A stretch of 64,000 bases of DNA from Podospora pseudocomata (GCF_035222375.1 NW_026946366.1:2790001-2854000); one strand, 5' to 3'; positions 1 to 11,782 are shown, counted from the stretch's first letter. Made by a program: numbers and translations. The notes: generated by a model not told the origin, from the letters alone.

Positions 1-980
1 CAGGAGGCAAGCTTTACTCTCTTTAGGATTGGGGAAGGCCGTTGGTCTTGATCACAGTGGTCTTGATCGCAATCACAGGTCGCACGGGAGTGACATTTGT
101 TCGGAGAGGTCGCAGCTTGGTTCAGAGCATTGCTGGTTTTATCAGGAGGCACTGGTGATAACAAGGACATGCTTTTTTCAGAGCGCTAGATGAGCAAGCG
201 ATTAATTCACATTGCTGTTTCTCGGCCTAGAATTGGTGTATTGACTGTTTGTAGATTCATCATACATTGCCGTGTTCATCACCCGTTCTCCAAAAGCATG
301 CATGTTATTTTTAGGGTCCAGGGGTCCATTTTCTCCACGGTTTGATTCTCGAGATCGGACTTGGGTGACGTCAGGATCCATTCTCTCGGCACCTCAATGA
401 CGGAACAAAGGCGTGAAGTAACGAGTCGGGTGGTCTCGCGGGACGAAGGACGGCCCCGGATTCATCGTGAGCTTTGATATCGAGGAGGGGGAGATTGCGA
501 TAGGGATTAGGTAAATGTCGTCGGCTTGGGGTTCGGGGAAAGATGGAGTTGGGACAAGGTTGGGTTATCTTGGCGATCGGGGAAAGGAAGTGGATTCAGC
601 TGGAGGGCGTCATGATATAAGTAGATGCGGCGATTCTAAGGTGGTGGGATGTCCGCTCATATCGATTTGAATCGAGGGTTTGTCTGTTATTCACGCTCTT
701 GGTTTGCAAAGAAGCTATTCAGTGTTTGTATCCTCGGCCCCGAAGTGGTAAAAGGAGGCGAATATAAACTTTGAAGGCCGGCATACCTACTACCCAGAGA
801 AGAGTCAAACAGGGAAGATCCAGATATTTGGGGTAACGGTCAGTGAGATTTGAGATGAGCATCTGGGCTCATGAACGGTATGCTTACCCTGTCTTTGTAG
901 ACTTGGTTCAAGGTGAAGCACCTTCTCAGTCACCACAGTCCGAAGTCGTCAAACAAACATCAACACAAATCACCCCCACA
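1..980. other. Gene-free upstream region of the GT8 gene
   Basis: No reading frame here looks like a protein. The last 80 bases before position 981 are rich in CA/CAC, which is typical of a fungal 5' leader. Near the left edge a short imperfect repeat of GGTCTTGATC is visible (about 43-70). Nothing else stands out. Confidence 0.5.
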
Positions 981-1967
981 ATGTCAGACGGAACAAAAGT
1001 CGTCGACTCAGACAGAGGTATTTTCCTTCCCAGGTATCCCTGAGTATCACTCACTCAGTCGCTAACGATGCCCTCAGTCTACACAACCCTCATAACCTCC
1101 CTCTCCTACCTCCCCGGCCTCCTCACCCTCCACCACTCCCTCGTCCACCGCTCCAAATCAAAATACCCCCTCATAGCCCTCTACACCTCTTCCTTCCCCC
1201 AGTCGGGCCTCGCCATCCTCCGCCGCCGTAACATCCCCTGTCAGCTCATAACCCCTTTATTCCCCTCTTCTTCTTCTTCCTCAAACACCCCCTCCTACTC
1301 CCACGACCCCCGATTTAGGGAATGCTTCACCAAGCTCATTCCCTTCTCCCTCGTGCAGTACAAAAAGATCATCCAGCTCGACTCGGACATGCTGGTCCTG
1401 CGAAACATCGACTCGCTATTCGACATTGAACTCGACAGCCACAAGAGGGTGTTTGCCGCGAGCCACGCGTGCTTGTGCAACCCCTGTCAGTTTGAGCACT
1501 ACCCGGATTATTTCCGCCCCGAAAACTGCTATTACACCGACCCGACCAGCATGGGGAAGGACTACCTAAATGGAGGGCTGCAGGTTGTGAGGCCTGATTT
1601 GGGGGTGTATGAGGAGATTGTGGGGTATATGAACACGCCGGGGATTGATCTCAGTTTTGCTGACCAGAGCGTTCTTGCTGGATGTTTTAGAGACAGATGG
1701 GTGGGTTTGGGGTGGGAGTTTAACGCACTCAAGACGATGAGGTGGAGGGGGGTGCACGATGATGTTTGGGGGGATGGGGAGGTGAGGAATGTGCATTACA
1801 TCTTGACGCCGAAGCCGTGGGAGGAGGAGAGGGATGAGAAGGGTAGGGTGGTCATGGGGGAGGGGAAAAGGGGGGCGGAGGACAAGGTTACGAGTCAGTG
1901 GTGGGTTGATGTTGATGATGAGAGGAGGGAGCGGGAGGAGGAGAGGGGGATAAGGGATGGGTGGTGA
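981..1967 (+). CDS. GT8-family (glycogenin-like) glycosyltransferase
   Basis: Two exons, join(981..1017, 1078..1967), give 308 aa. The 60-nt intron has a GTATTT donor, a GCTAAC branch site and a CTCAG acceptor, and the frame is restored at a Val-Tyr-Thr-Thr start of the Rossmann strand. Family features seen: the metal/nucleotide-binding DxD as Asp114-Ser-Asp116 within LDSDMLV, the NGG loop (LNGGLQV), the ADQ segment, and a C-terminal His252...KPW (258-260). GT8 enzymes transfer a sugar from a nucleotide-sugar such as UDP-glucose or UDP-galactose; the acceptor cannot be read from the sequence. The Gly usually found in HxxGxxKPW is replaced by Leu. There is no signal peptide, so a cytosolic enzyme is likely. 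The C-terminal tail is highly charged (Glu/Arg-rich). The coding strand is C-rich in the first half and G-rich in the second. Close relatives include galactinol-synthase-like proteins. Confidence 0.85.
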
Positions 1968-2813
1968 GGGGATAGATATCTGCTTTTGGGAGGCTTATAT
2001 TGTTTTGTGTTTGGGGGGTTGATAGGTGCTGGTAACGGGCTCGGTTGCCGTTTCGTAAGGCGTATGGAGCCTCATCAATGCTTTCTTCAACACTTTGTAA
2101 CTATCAAGCATGGCAACTAGGAGTCAAACTGATGGTGACAGTTCTCTTACTGCAGCCTTCACCATTTACCACCAGGGAATCTGCTGTTTAGACTGTCGCA
2201 TCACGACGTAGCGGTAAAGATACCAATAGACCCCTGACTAACACGGCAGCTCAGGTCCCACAGTGGCTTGACTAGAGGCTTTTGCCCCTGCAACATTACA
2301 ATGAAGATCGAAATAGTCTCGTGCCACCGCTTCTCGGCCTCGAGCTAGACATGTCATATAAGCCACACGATCCTCTTTGTTGTTCTTCTAGTTTGTAGCA
2401 ACTTTGAAAAATAACTCGGCACATAATTCTTTCTATACTTTTGAAACCCCGCTATGACACAGAGACTGAGCTTCATATTCTTGATATATGGATAGCTTGT
2501 GAGGGAACACTCCATTTGAAGAGCATCGTGTCAAAGTGGGTTTTTCCATCCGAGTGTCAACTCCCAGAGCTGCAGCGTGGAAAGAGCAACTCAAAGCTTT
2601 CTACCCACCTGCCTTGAAATATTCAACAGCTCGTCAAGTCTCACAAGGAAGGCGCCACGAAACCCACTTGTCTCGTGAGGCAAGAATCACGTCCAAACTG
2701 GAAAGAGCCACTCCAGCAGGAAAGAGCCACTCCAGGACAGGGGGAAGGAGCGACCCCAAACACATCACCATCTTTATCACCCCAAGCCCCTATCCCGTTC
2801 AGCAGTCCCAAAC
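1968..2813. other. Intergenic region
   Basis: This stretch holds the 3' flank of the GT8 gene and the upstream region of the small secreted protein gene. About 100 bases before the latter, a GGAAAGAGCCACTCCA motif occurs twice in tandem (around 2700-2735). I see no gene. Confidence 0.5.
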
Positions 2814-3225
2814 ATGCAGTCCATCTCTACGCTCCTCCTCATCTTGCTACCAGCAACCGCACTTGCCTCCCCAATGGGTTATCCACCCGAAATTGGCATC
2901 AACAATTGTCAATACGACTGCTTCTGTCACGCTGATCAGTCGCCGTTATGTTGTGCTGGTGTTGTCGGCGGTGTGACTGATGAGAGTGGTGTAAGCTCTT
3001 TCCTTTCCCCCGTTTATTCTCAGGCGTACCCAAAACAACTACTGACAAACAGGATGGTGGGTACAAAAGCACTGCACTGAAATGTCACTCGGCGCTGCTC
3101 AGAGCTTTGTTCAGTGCTGTGACACCACTTATTCGTGTCGGCAGAGGATGGGATGTCTTGAGTTTGGGGAGGTTGATGGTGGCTGGGGGAAAGAGGGGAT
3201 GAATGGCGAGGTTGACTTGAGGTGA
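2814..3225 (+). CDS. Small secreted cysteine-rich protein
   Basis: Two exons, join(2814..2988, 3053..3225), give 115 aa. Residues 1-18 form a clear signal peptide (hydrophobic Leu/Ile core, Ala-x-Ala before Ser). The mature part has ten cysteines: C, C, C and a CC pair in exon 1, then C, a CC pair, C and C in exon 2. The second exon is only Cys-rich in the frame reached by a GTGTAA donor at 2989. The stronger-looking GTAAGC two bases later would shift exon 2 into a frame with a single cysteine, so I prefer the first donor. The spacing does not match the eight-Cys hydrophobin pattern, and I do not recognise the family. An extracellular, disulfide-bonded role (effector, antimicrobial or wall-associated) is inference only. 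The gene is isolated and followed by a minisatellite. Confidence 0.65.
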
Positions 3226-3245
3226 GGAGGGAGATGGAGAGGGGG

Positions 3246-3342
3246 TGGTAAAGGTGTAAAGTGGTAATGTGTTAATGTGGCAATGTGTTAAAGGGGTACA
3301 GTGGTAATGTGTTGAAGAGGTAAAGTGGGAATGTGTTAAAGG
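3246..3342 (+). repeat. GT-rich minisatellite
   Basis: The word AATGTGTT recurs four times at 16- to 24-base spacing, embedded in variants of a GTGGTAATGTGTTAA unit. The copies are imperfect. It begins about 20 bases after the stop codon of the secreted-protein gene, so it probably lies in its 3' UTR or terminator region. Confidence 0.75.
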
Positions 3343-6300
3343 ACACGAGCCTCAACATCAAGCAAACGGATCTACATATACCTACCTTCCCATTTGTGAT
3401 TACCATGCTTAAAGTGATATATGCGTTTTTTCCAACCATGGTCACATTTTCAAAAGAAAGAGATAGCTTGGAACACCGCACATTACGTACCTTGGTGGAC
3501 GGAGGAGAGGCAAACTACAAAGCTATTCGGACACAGAGGGCAGACCTTCTAATGATCATCTACCCTAGGTAAGGATTCATCCCTCTGCCCCCTTTCAACA
3601 CTCTCCCGTTTGCCCCCCATGACGTCTATGCTGGCATGGAAGATAGGCTACCCGAGACTCACATGACATCCCATACGGGTCTCAACAAGTCTCACAATTG
3701 CGAGAGTATGGTGTCATTTCCCCTGATACCCCTCTCTCCCTCAAGGCAGTCTCAGGCTCATTGTTCAGGTTGCCACATTCCATCTACCGGAGCATGTCCG
3801 CAAACTCATTCTTGAGATGGGCCCAGCCTCACTCGAAGAGGGGGTTTCATGATGAGACTTTTACTTGTTGATTTTGCCCTCAGACTATTGTTCCTGTTCG
3901 CAACATATGCTGTGGGTGAGGTATGTAGACGTGTAGTAGCGTCAAACAGATTGGAAAAGGGGGTAAAGCCAACAAAGCGGTTGTCTACGCTGTAAACTCT
4001 TCTTCTACATTTCTGTTCCTGTAGCAGATTGAAACAACCTTGCCCATTTTTTTGAGGCTGTGCCTTTGGTTCAACGTAAAAGTTTTCTTTTGGTTGGTGC
4101 GAGCAGTGCACTTCTCATACTCCCTTGCTTCAACTGTAGCTCCCAGCTCGGTGTAACGCCCAGCAGGGTCTAAACATGTGCATGAAGACCTTTTTCTCTG
4201 GGTTTGCCTGCTCCCTTACTTTGAGGTCCATGCTAGTGTACCTACCTAGTGGATGTGCTTCACTGCTCATGTCACAATTATAACAATTTCGGCATATAAT
4301 CAGCCTTTATGCATGTGATGTGACAACTTGAGTGCATGCGGATGTAGTGTCTCTGTGGGCAATAGCTATGCCGTGAGACAATACCTGCATATGTCACCTT
4401 TCCATCATGTACGAGAAGGGGGGTGGTGTGTATCCACTTAGTGATCGCATTGAGTTGTGCCTCTGATGTGCCGTTAGGCATAAGAGCATGAGTTCATTCA
4501 ATCTTACGCGATCATCAACACGGGTTTGTTGTTGTTGTTGTTGTGGTGGTGTCGTTGAAGGAGGCTGAGCGATGTTGCAGCGAGTTGAAGAAAGACTGAT
4601 AAAGGATACCTGGCAGGAGAACCCAATGATCGTCCCTACCACAGCACTAGCGTGAGATGCCAGGACCGGGTTGGATCCAATGGACAATGGGGAGATGCAA
4701 CCGTGACCCTGAATGTCACTTACAACGGAACGGAGTTTTGGGGGGGGGGATCGGACCATTCAAACCACTCGGACGAATTGACAGATCTCGGTCGGGTCGA
4801 CCGGAATCGAGAGACAATTGTCAGAGCTCCTTTCCGGCCGGGAATACAAAGAGCTTTTTACCAAAGCAGAGCTGCAGCGAGCTTGCCGCGGGAAAGGCAA
4901 GACAGACAGACAGACAGCGACGTGGCTGCTTTTTCCACAGGTGGATTTGTGGGGGAAGGAGAGCCAATGATCGACGGGATATTAAACCATTCTTTCTTTT
5001 TGTTTTCGTTATTCATCACGAAGAGTTTCTATTTTCTTTTTTTATTTCTTTACGTTACTCTGTACAAGATCCCTATCGTATTGGTGAGGAGCCAAGAATG
5101 AAAAGAAAACAAAGCCCGACCGTGAAGAAAAAGCGTTGCGGTTTTGGTGGGCAGGGGTTCAAGGGTTCGTTATTGAGCCTTTTGACAAGAACCAGTCGGA
5201 TTTTTTCAGTTGATCAAAAGAAGGAGAAAATGGCTCGTGCTGGCGCCGATGGAGTGCTGCGGTGAGAACTTGAAAAAGGCTTGACCGGTGGACTGGCAAG
5301 GGGCAGAAGCGACGGTGACGCGTGTTGAGGAGGGGAACCCTGAAGATCTCCCAATAAAAGTTGGCTTGTGCGCTTCAGACCAACCCCGAGGAAAAGAAAG
5401 ACACACAGGAACGGGGCATAAACTGGTAATTTTTTTTCTTTTTCGGATTACACGGTCATGTGCCGGTAATTCTGCTTCTTTGTCCTCAACAAGAGATGAG
5501 ATGGGAGTGCGGACACGGAGATTGGCGGCGGTTTGTTTTGTTTTGGGTTTATTTGAGCCACAAGAGAGGTAAACAAAACAAAGAACATTCTGTGCAATCA
5601 ATAATATACCCAACCCTGGGCCGTGGCATAATGTCATGTTCCTGAATTATGTCAATCATGACAGTTTCGGCTTTTGGCAAAGGTGGCGAGAGTGGTGGCA
5701 GTGGCGGAGGCCGATCTGTCAGTTGGTGTATTGCAAAAGTCAATATTGACATCAGGGGTGTGTGTTGAGGCATGTAATGGCCCTCCCAAGGTGGCCAGAA
5801 GAGTGAGAACCATATCTTTTTTTGGGCTCTTTGGAGGCACAACAGAGGCTTTTGTCCTACCCAGTGGCTATCTTTGGCATGTGATGGCGGCAGACACAGA
5901 TGCTGCATTCTCTTTCAGCCAACTCTTTTCTTGCTGAGAGGGTGAAAGGCAAACTCCCCTTGCTCTCCCCTTGCAGGTTGCATGGTGGTATCAAAACGGT
6001 CGGCTGTCCAAAGCGGTGTGAGTCTATCTGGCATAGCTATCTCCACACCATCTGTCATGGCCCCTGTCTGCTCAAGGGTAGATTTACAGACCATCGGACT
6101 CCTTCCGTTTCCAGGCACCTCTTTAAACAGGCCGTGTGTTTTTTCTGTCCCTGCTTGCAGGTTGTAAGCTATGTATGACCTTAGTCAGGCGCGACTCGGG
6201 GGTAGCGCTGGCGTGAGGCAGTTCGGGTTGGTGCAAGTTTGAAGTGACGTCTTTTGACGAACGGGAAGAACCACGCCACCGTCTGGGCCGCCCGAGTGGG

Positions 6301-7433
6301 CCACAAAGGACGCTAAGGCCAGGCACGACCAGGGCCCCTGCCCAACGCGGCTGGCTTCCAGACGCGAGAAAACACGTTCCCAGAGTCACTCCAAGTAAAC
6401 AAAGTCCTATCTTTTATCGCCCCGTGATCAGCCTGCAGAGAAGCAGAAGGGGCAGAGAGGAAGAAGATCTCCTGTCTCTAGTTGACGCAAAAGATTGGCC
6501 TCCGTGCCTCCCCAGATTCAAGCATATTGCGTCAAACCCCACCAAGCCAACACCCAACGCGTCCCGTCGCAAACCACCACCACCCACCACCACCCACCAT
6601 CGCATCCTGGCTTGCCGCAACTTCTTCCCCGCCCACCGCGCTCCCCCCTACTTTGCGCAAAGCTGATCAACCTTTCCCGTCCATGTGCCTGGAGTGAGTT
6701 GAAGCTTGAACCCACAAAGAAAGAGCCATTCCCAAGAATCAAGAGGAAGAAGAGAAAGAAGAAGGAGGAGTTAGACCCAAAGATGCCTAAGACTGGCGCC
6801 TGACCCATCTGACGTGTCTGGTGTCCACGCGCGCTTCGTTTTCCCATTTACTCACAGGTCCCACCACTCGCCTTTTGCTCCTAGAGAGCGAATACCCTCA
6901 ACACAACACACGCACATAACACGCACACACAAGCACACACACGCACAATAGTAGCCAATCCGAATCTATTATTGTATCGTCGACCGGTTCCGCTTTCAAC
7001 TCTCGATCCCCTCACCTCCGTCTGTCTCGCCGACGTCGTCGCCGATTGCCCACACCTCACACCTGGCACCTCTCGTCGTACATTTCGCCTAGTTAAATTT
7101 GAGTTTGCGCTTGCTGCGCCATCGCCCGGAAAGCTGCGCTGTTCTGAATCAGCAACCCTCTGCTCATCGGTGGTTCGCATCTCAGCTGTATCCCGACCAT
7201 CTCGACGTCTTTGATTTTTGCCAAAGCCTCCCGTCTTCACCACCCACTCCGTCCCTCTCCCGTCGCCGCAGCATCTGGTCTCTTGCCCAACTTCTACAGT
7301 ACGTTGGAGGAAAATAAAATAGTATCAAATTTGTTTGTGGGGGTTTTTAAAAACAAAGCTGTGTTGGAATTGCGGACCTAGCTCTTGGGGGTAACTACAA
7401 GAAAGGCAGCGAGGCACACACCAAGGGCCGGTG
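3343..7433. other. Long gene-free region upstream of WEE1
   Basis: About 4.1 kb without a credible protein gene. Open frames exist but none has codon usage, domain or splice support. Notable points are a GTT run near 4527-4545, a G9 run near 4741, pyrimidine/CA-rich DNA from about 6880 to 7300 that looks like the 5' leader of the WEE1 transcript, and an ACGCGT box at 6557. A non-coding transcript or an extended regulatory region is possible. Confidence 0.45.
6557..6562. promoter_or_regulatory. MCB-like box (ACGCGT) upstream of WEE1
   Basis: An exact ACGCGT hexamer lies about 870 bases before the WEE1 start codon. In yeasts this palindrome binds the MBF complex that drives G1/S transcription. 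Similar boxes precede MRC1 and SAE2 in this window. The assignment rests on motif and context only. Confidence 0.35.
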
Positions 7434-10400
7434 ATGTCGTTCACCAACGATTGCGGGGGGGCACTCACTCTGCCCTCTCCCACACATGTCCACCACGACG
7501 TCAGCTCCGCAGTTCGATCACTCCGCAGGTCACTTTCCAGATCACCATCAAAATTCCGACTCTCTGGCGCTGTCTCTCCTTCTCCCACTCCCACACCAGC
7601 AGCTTTATCCAGGTCGGCGCATCTCGAGCATCCAGCTTCCACCCCAATCCCTGCGACACCAGCCGCTCTGGCGGGGCCTTCCTCACCCACTTCTTTTTCC
7701 GCACCCCAGCACGGTATTGCGGGTAACCCTTTTGTCAACAAGCCAAACATCAAGCTCTCGGTGCGCTCCACGAGATCGAAGCCGGTGACTCGGCCCCTCT
7801 CCAGATCTCGAGGCTCACCAAAGAGCCCTCTCAAGCGCGTTTTTGCCCCCTCCGGCGACTCCCTCAACCTGCTTCCCACCTCTTTCTCGGCACCAGACAC
7901 CCGCGGCCAAGAAAACAGGAGCTTCAGGGAGTTTGCGCTTGCGCTGAGCCCCACGTCGCGTCGCAATCTCGAGAAACCCACGCGTCACTCGGTGCACCTC
8001 GACATCTCGGGATCCGACAAAGTCTCTTTTCCTGCCATCTCAGTAAGCCCGCTCAAACGGAGCGACGCGACCATGAGTCTTGGCCAGACGGCATTTGGGA
8101 GTCCAGTCGCAAAGCGCCGCAGTCTACACGGCATCTCGAGCATGAACAACGAGCCCACCATCTTCGACCAAACCCCGACCGCGCGCGAGTCGCAACAACA
8201 GCCGGGCTTCGACATTCACGAGGACGCCAATCTCGAGTACGAATTGACCGGCTCGAACGTGTCGCCTACCCCAGATCCATTGGCCTCGCCCACCCCGTCA
8301 TCGCTGCAGCATCGGTCGAATTCGCTCCGAAGAAGTACCCTGCAACAGCGCCACGGAGATACTCGATCATCCTGGGGCCGGCGCGCCGGAGAAAAGGCAC
8401 AGATGACGCTCGACGCCGGGTCGCCGATGGCGGCTCGTAGCAGACCTAGGCTATCTCTGGACCAGTATGTGCCTATTGCGACCGAGAGCCCCTTCACTCA
8501 CCAAGGTCCTCTCCCACCTGCCTCGGTGCATTTCTTGGCGCACAAGGCTCGGGAGCAGTTCCAACCTCATCCTCTCTCGCGCTCGTTGACCCAGTCTTCT
8601 TCGAACTCGAGTCTGCCAGACGACTCCCCGACCCATGTTCCTGTCCAGTTTGGCGAGAAGGCTCGCGTTCCTCTCAACTTCTCAAAATCGCTTCCACCTG
8701 GTGCGCGACCACCCACAAAGGATTCAGGAGATGTTGCGACCCCCAACTACAAGCATGCCAAGCCGTTCCAAGCCGCCTTCATGTCGACAGGTTTGGTGTC
8801 CAAGATGAATCGCAACCCCGAACTTGGCCCACCAAAGCACCCCGGAGCGAAGGTCAACATAATGCCAGATACTCCCTGCAAGAAGCAGTACAGCTCCGCT
8901 ACGTATCCACCCAACCTCAGCGCTGGTCGACGGCAATCGCGAAAGTCGGTTGGCAGCCCTACGACGCCGTTTGGCGCTTCCACCAACGCCCCCCCTACCA
9001 GTGGCAATTTGTTCTTCCAGCAGGTCCGTGCGGGGCATATGAGGAAGTCGAGCTTGTTGAGCCTGGATGGGGATGACCTCGCTGGATCCCAAGACGATTT
9101 CCCCCCGCCCACCCCGACGAAGAATATCTTCAAGAATGTCACATCCTCCGGGGCGAGCGTCCGGACGCCTTTGGGGACCCCCGGCTTTGCGAGCTTCGCG
9201 ACGCCTGCAGTTCCCTTCAGTTTGAGCTCAGCAAGAACACCAGCGCAGTCCACCACCCCATCCTTCACCCCACCCGGAGCGCCTCAGAGCACCACTCCCT
9301 CCTTCACTCCCCCTGGTGCGCCATCGTTCACCCCTTCGGGTGCTCCTGAGAGCACCACTCCCCTGTGTGCTCGTCAGGATCAGGACAATGGTCAGCAGGT
9401 CACTGAGCCCATCTTTCGACCTTCCACCCCTTACTCGAGTGCCTCGCCGTTTGTATCCGTCAGCAACAGTGCTCCGGTTATCAACGAAAGCCATACCCCT
9501 GCCAGTTTATTCGCGACGCCCGCTCCAAGAAACAAGACGACGCCCGTATTCTTCGCAACAGGCAGTAAGTCATCGTCCAACGAGTATCTCGTCCCCAACC
9601 AGGATGCCTCAGGGAGCCCTCTCGGGTCGAAAAAAGCTTCACCTCGCACCCCCGGCGACTCGTTGAAAAATTCCATGCCGCCTCCCGGAGGGAAATCAAC
9701 CGGGCCTCCTGCCACCCCCTCTACTCACGAGCGGTCTTCACTCTTCGGCGGGGCTCCTGACCGTCGCATGAGCATCACCCCTCGCAACGGGCGTGGTCCG
9801 GGTGACGTTGACGAGTCTCTGGTCAGCCGGTTTGACAAATCCGAGGTCATCGGTAGTGGCGAGTTCTCGACGGTGTATCGGGTTACCAAGCTTGCCTCTC
9901 CCGCGTCGTCGTTCATGACAATGGGCATCTCTACAACCCCACAGACACCTTCGAGCCCCGAGTCTGGCAAAGTCTTTGCCGTCAAGAAGCTCCGTGTTCC
10001 CATCAGTGGTGGCAGGGAGAGGGAGAGGAAGTATCAAGAGGTGCATATCTTGAGATCTCTGAACCACTCGACCAAGGTTGTTCAGTACATTGACAGTTGG
10101 GAGTGGAACAACCATTTGTATATTCAAACCGAGTACTGCACCGAGGGCAGTTTGGATATCTTCCTCAAGGACATTGGTCAGACTGGCCGATTGGATGATT
10201 TCCGCATCTGGAAGATCTTGCTGGAGATAGCTCAGGTAAGAGAACTGCATCCTTTTTATGCTAGTCGTCTGTAGGTCACTAACTTTGGTGTAGGGTTTGG
10301 CCGCTATTCATGAGGCCGGGTTCATTCACCTCGACATCAAGCCTGCCAACATCCTGGTCACGTTTGACGGCTATCTCAAGATTGCCGACTTCGGCATGGC

Positions 10401-11022
10401 CACAACGAGCCCAGCCCCGCCGGGAATCGAAGGCGAGGGCGATCGCGAGTACATCGGCCCAGAAATTCTTCGTGGTCGGTATGAGCAGCCTGCCGACATC
10501 TTTGCGCTCGGTCTCATCATTCTGGAGATCGCATGCAATGTCTTCCTTCCCGACAACGGCCCAACATGGCAGGCTCTTCGCATTGCCGACCTGTCTGCTG
10601 TTCCCAGTCTTACTTCCCCTGAAGCTGGCTCCGTCATTCGGGACGCAAACGGCGTGCCAATTGAGCATCTGTCACCTGTTCAGGAGGATCAACGAGACCC
10701 CAACTTCGCCTTTGAAGGCATGACCCACGACCCCAAGAACCTTTTCAGTCCAACAAAGCGGACTGAGTTGTCGGAGCCTCCCTCGTTCATGATGGACAGC
10801 GAAGACCCTCATTCTCTTGACAAGATTGTCGCTTGGATGATCCAGCCAGAACCCAACAGTCGCCCTACTGCCCAGCAGATCCTTGCTTCGGAGCCCGTCT
10901 CCTGGGTAGAGAGCCGCCGCAGCGGGGGCGCCACTGTTTATGAAGGCAACTGGGGCCCCCAAGTCGGACCCTCCATCGAGGAGCTGATCGATGACGACGA
11001 CACAGAGATGACCGACGTGTGA
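7434..11022 (+). CDS. wee1: Wee1-family mitotic inhibitor kinase
   Basis: Two exons, join(7434..10235, 10294..11022), give 1176 aa. The first ATG is at 7434; the frame is open one codon further but that codon is GTG. The 58-nt intron (GTAAGA, ACTAAC, TAG) interrupts the kinase domain. Residues 1-790 are a long Ser/Pro/Thr-rich, probably disordered region with many SP/TP sites and a short repeated segment (about residues 603-643). The kinase domain spans about 799-1135: Gly-rich loop GSGEFSTV from 807, ATP-anchoring Lys851 in FAVKK, HLDIKPAN with catalytic Asp948, DFG at Asp966, and the Wee1 hallmark EGDREYI before PEIL. Wee1 kinases phosphorylate the inhibitory tyrosine of Cdc2/Cdk1 and delay mitosis. 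A 600-bp-plus upstream leader and an MCB box suggest cell-cycle control. The identity is secure because Wee1 differs from other Ser/Thr kinases in these motifs. Confidence 0.93.
9235..9365 (+). repeat. Short coding tandem repeat in WEE1
   Basis: Within the disordered N-terminal part of the kinase, a segment reading STTPSFTPPGAP recurs about three times with small changes. The DNA copies are imperfect, so this is an older duplication that has drifted. It multiplies minimal S/T-P phosphorylation sites. Confidence 0.6.
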
Positions 11023-11409
11023 AAGTACTTGAAATTCTCACCGATCTTGGAGCCATCAATTTAAGCTCTCTGTCTCTATATCGCTCACCAGCTGGATACG
11101 GCGCCACCTTGACGTGGCATGGCCAGGAGCATATGTGTGTGTAAACAATAACAGAATTGGTCAGCTAGGCAGAGCTGGATATCCGATCGATGATGGATGG
11201 GATATCGGAACCATTTGGACTCCGCTACTACGGAGCATGTACGCGTATTGTTGGGGATATCAGTTGCTTCGCTCAAGCGTTCGGCAATCGGGCGACATTC
11301 TTATCGCCACTTTTTGTTATTTAACAACTACGCCTTGCGCAGCCACTCGTTTAACGACAAACGTCAATTTTCCTTGTACACTCAAACAACAAGAAATCAC
11401 AAAATCATC

Positions 11410-11431
11410 AAAAAAAAAAAAAAAAAAAAAA
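11410..11431 (+). repeat. Poly-A tract (22 A)
   Basis: An uninterrupted run of 22 adenines lies about 390 bases after the WEE1 stop codon. It faces a poly-T tract 322 bases downstream, so together they form a loose inverted pair. Confidence 0.9.
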
Positions 11432-11751
11432 GGATCGACAAGACTCATTCATCGGAGTTTTCTGGCTTTACCGGGAAAAAAGCATCACGGTAGCTGCAGA
11501 TAGTTCAGCACCGATTAGGGGAGCGGCGTAGCACCATCATTTGGGTTCCTTTCGCATGGAAGGGTGTCATCTATACCTACTTGACTTTGGGGGCGTACCG
11601 GAGCGAGGAATAGGCGTTTGATTTGCTCACATGTGCATTATCTGGCGGAACCTCATTGCTGGGAACACATTACATTTCTGGAGTTCTTGGTTTTGAAAGA
11701 CAAGTTTCTTACGGGAAGACGGTCGAAGTCGTGGATGCGCTAGGAGTCACT

Positions 11752-11753
<2 letters not shown>

Positions 11754-11782
<29 letters not shown>
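11754..11782 (+). repeat. Poly-T tract (29 T)
   Basis: An uninterrupted run of 29 thymines. Run length in such tracts is often misassembled, so the exact count is uncertain. Confidence 0.9.

Noticed and set aside
2814-3225. Hydrophobin
   Set aside because: Cysteine order and spacing (C, C, C, CC, C, CC, C, C) do not match the eight-Cys hydrophobin pattern.
4652-5265. Two overlapping frames of 149 and 202 codons
   Set aside because: Both cross homopolymers, lack domains and show no codon bias like the real genes.
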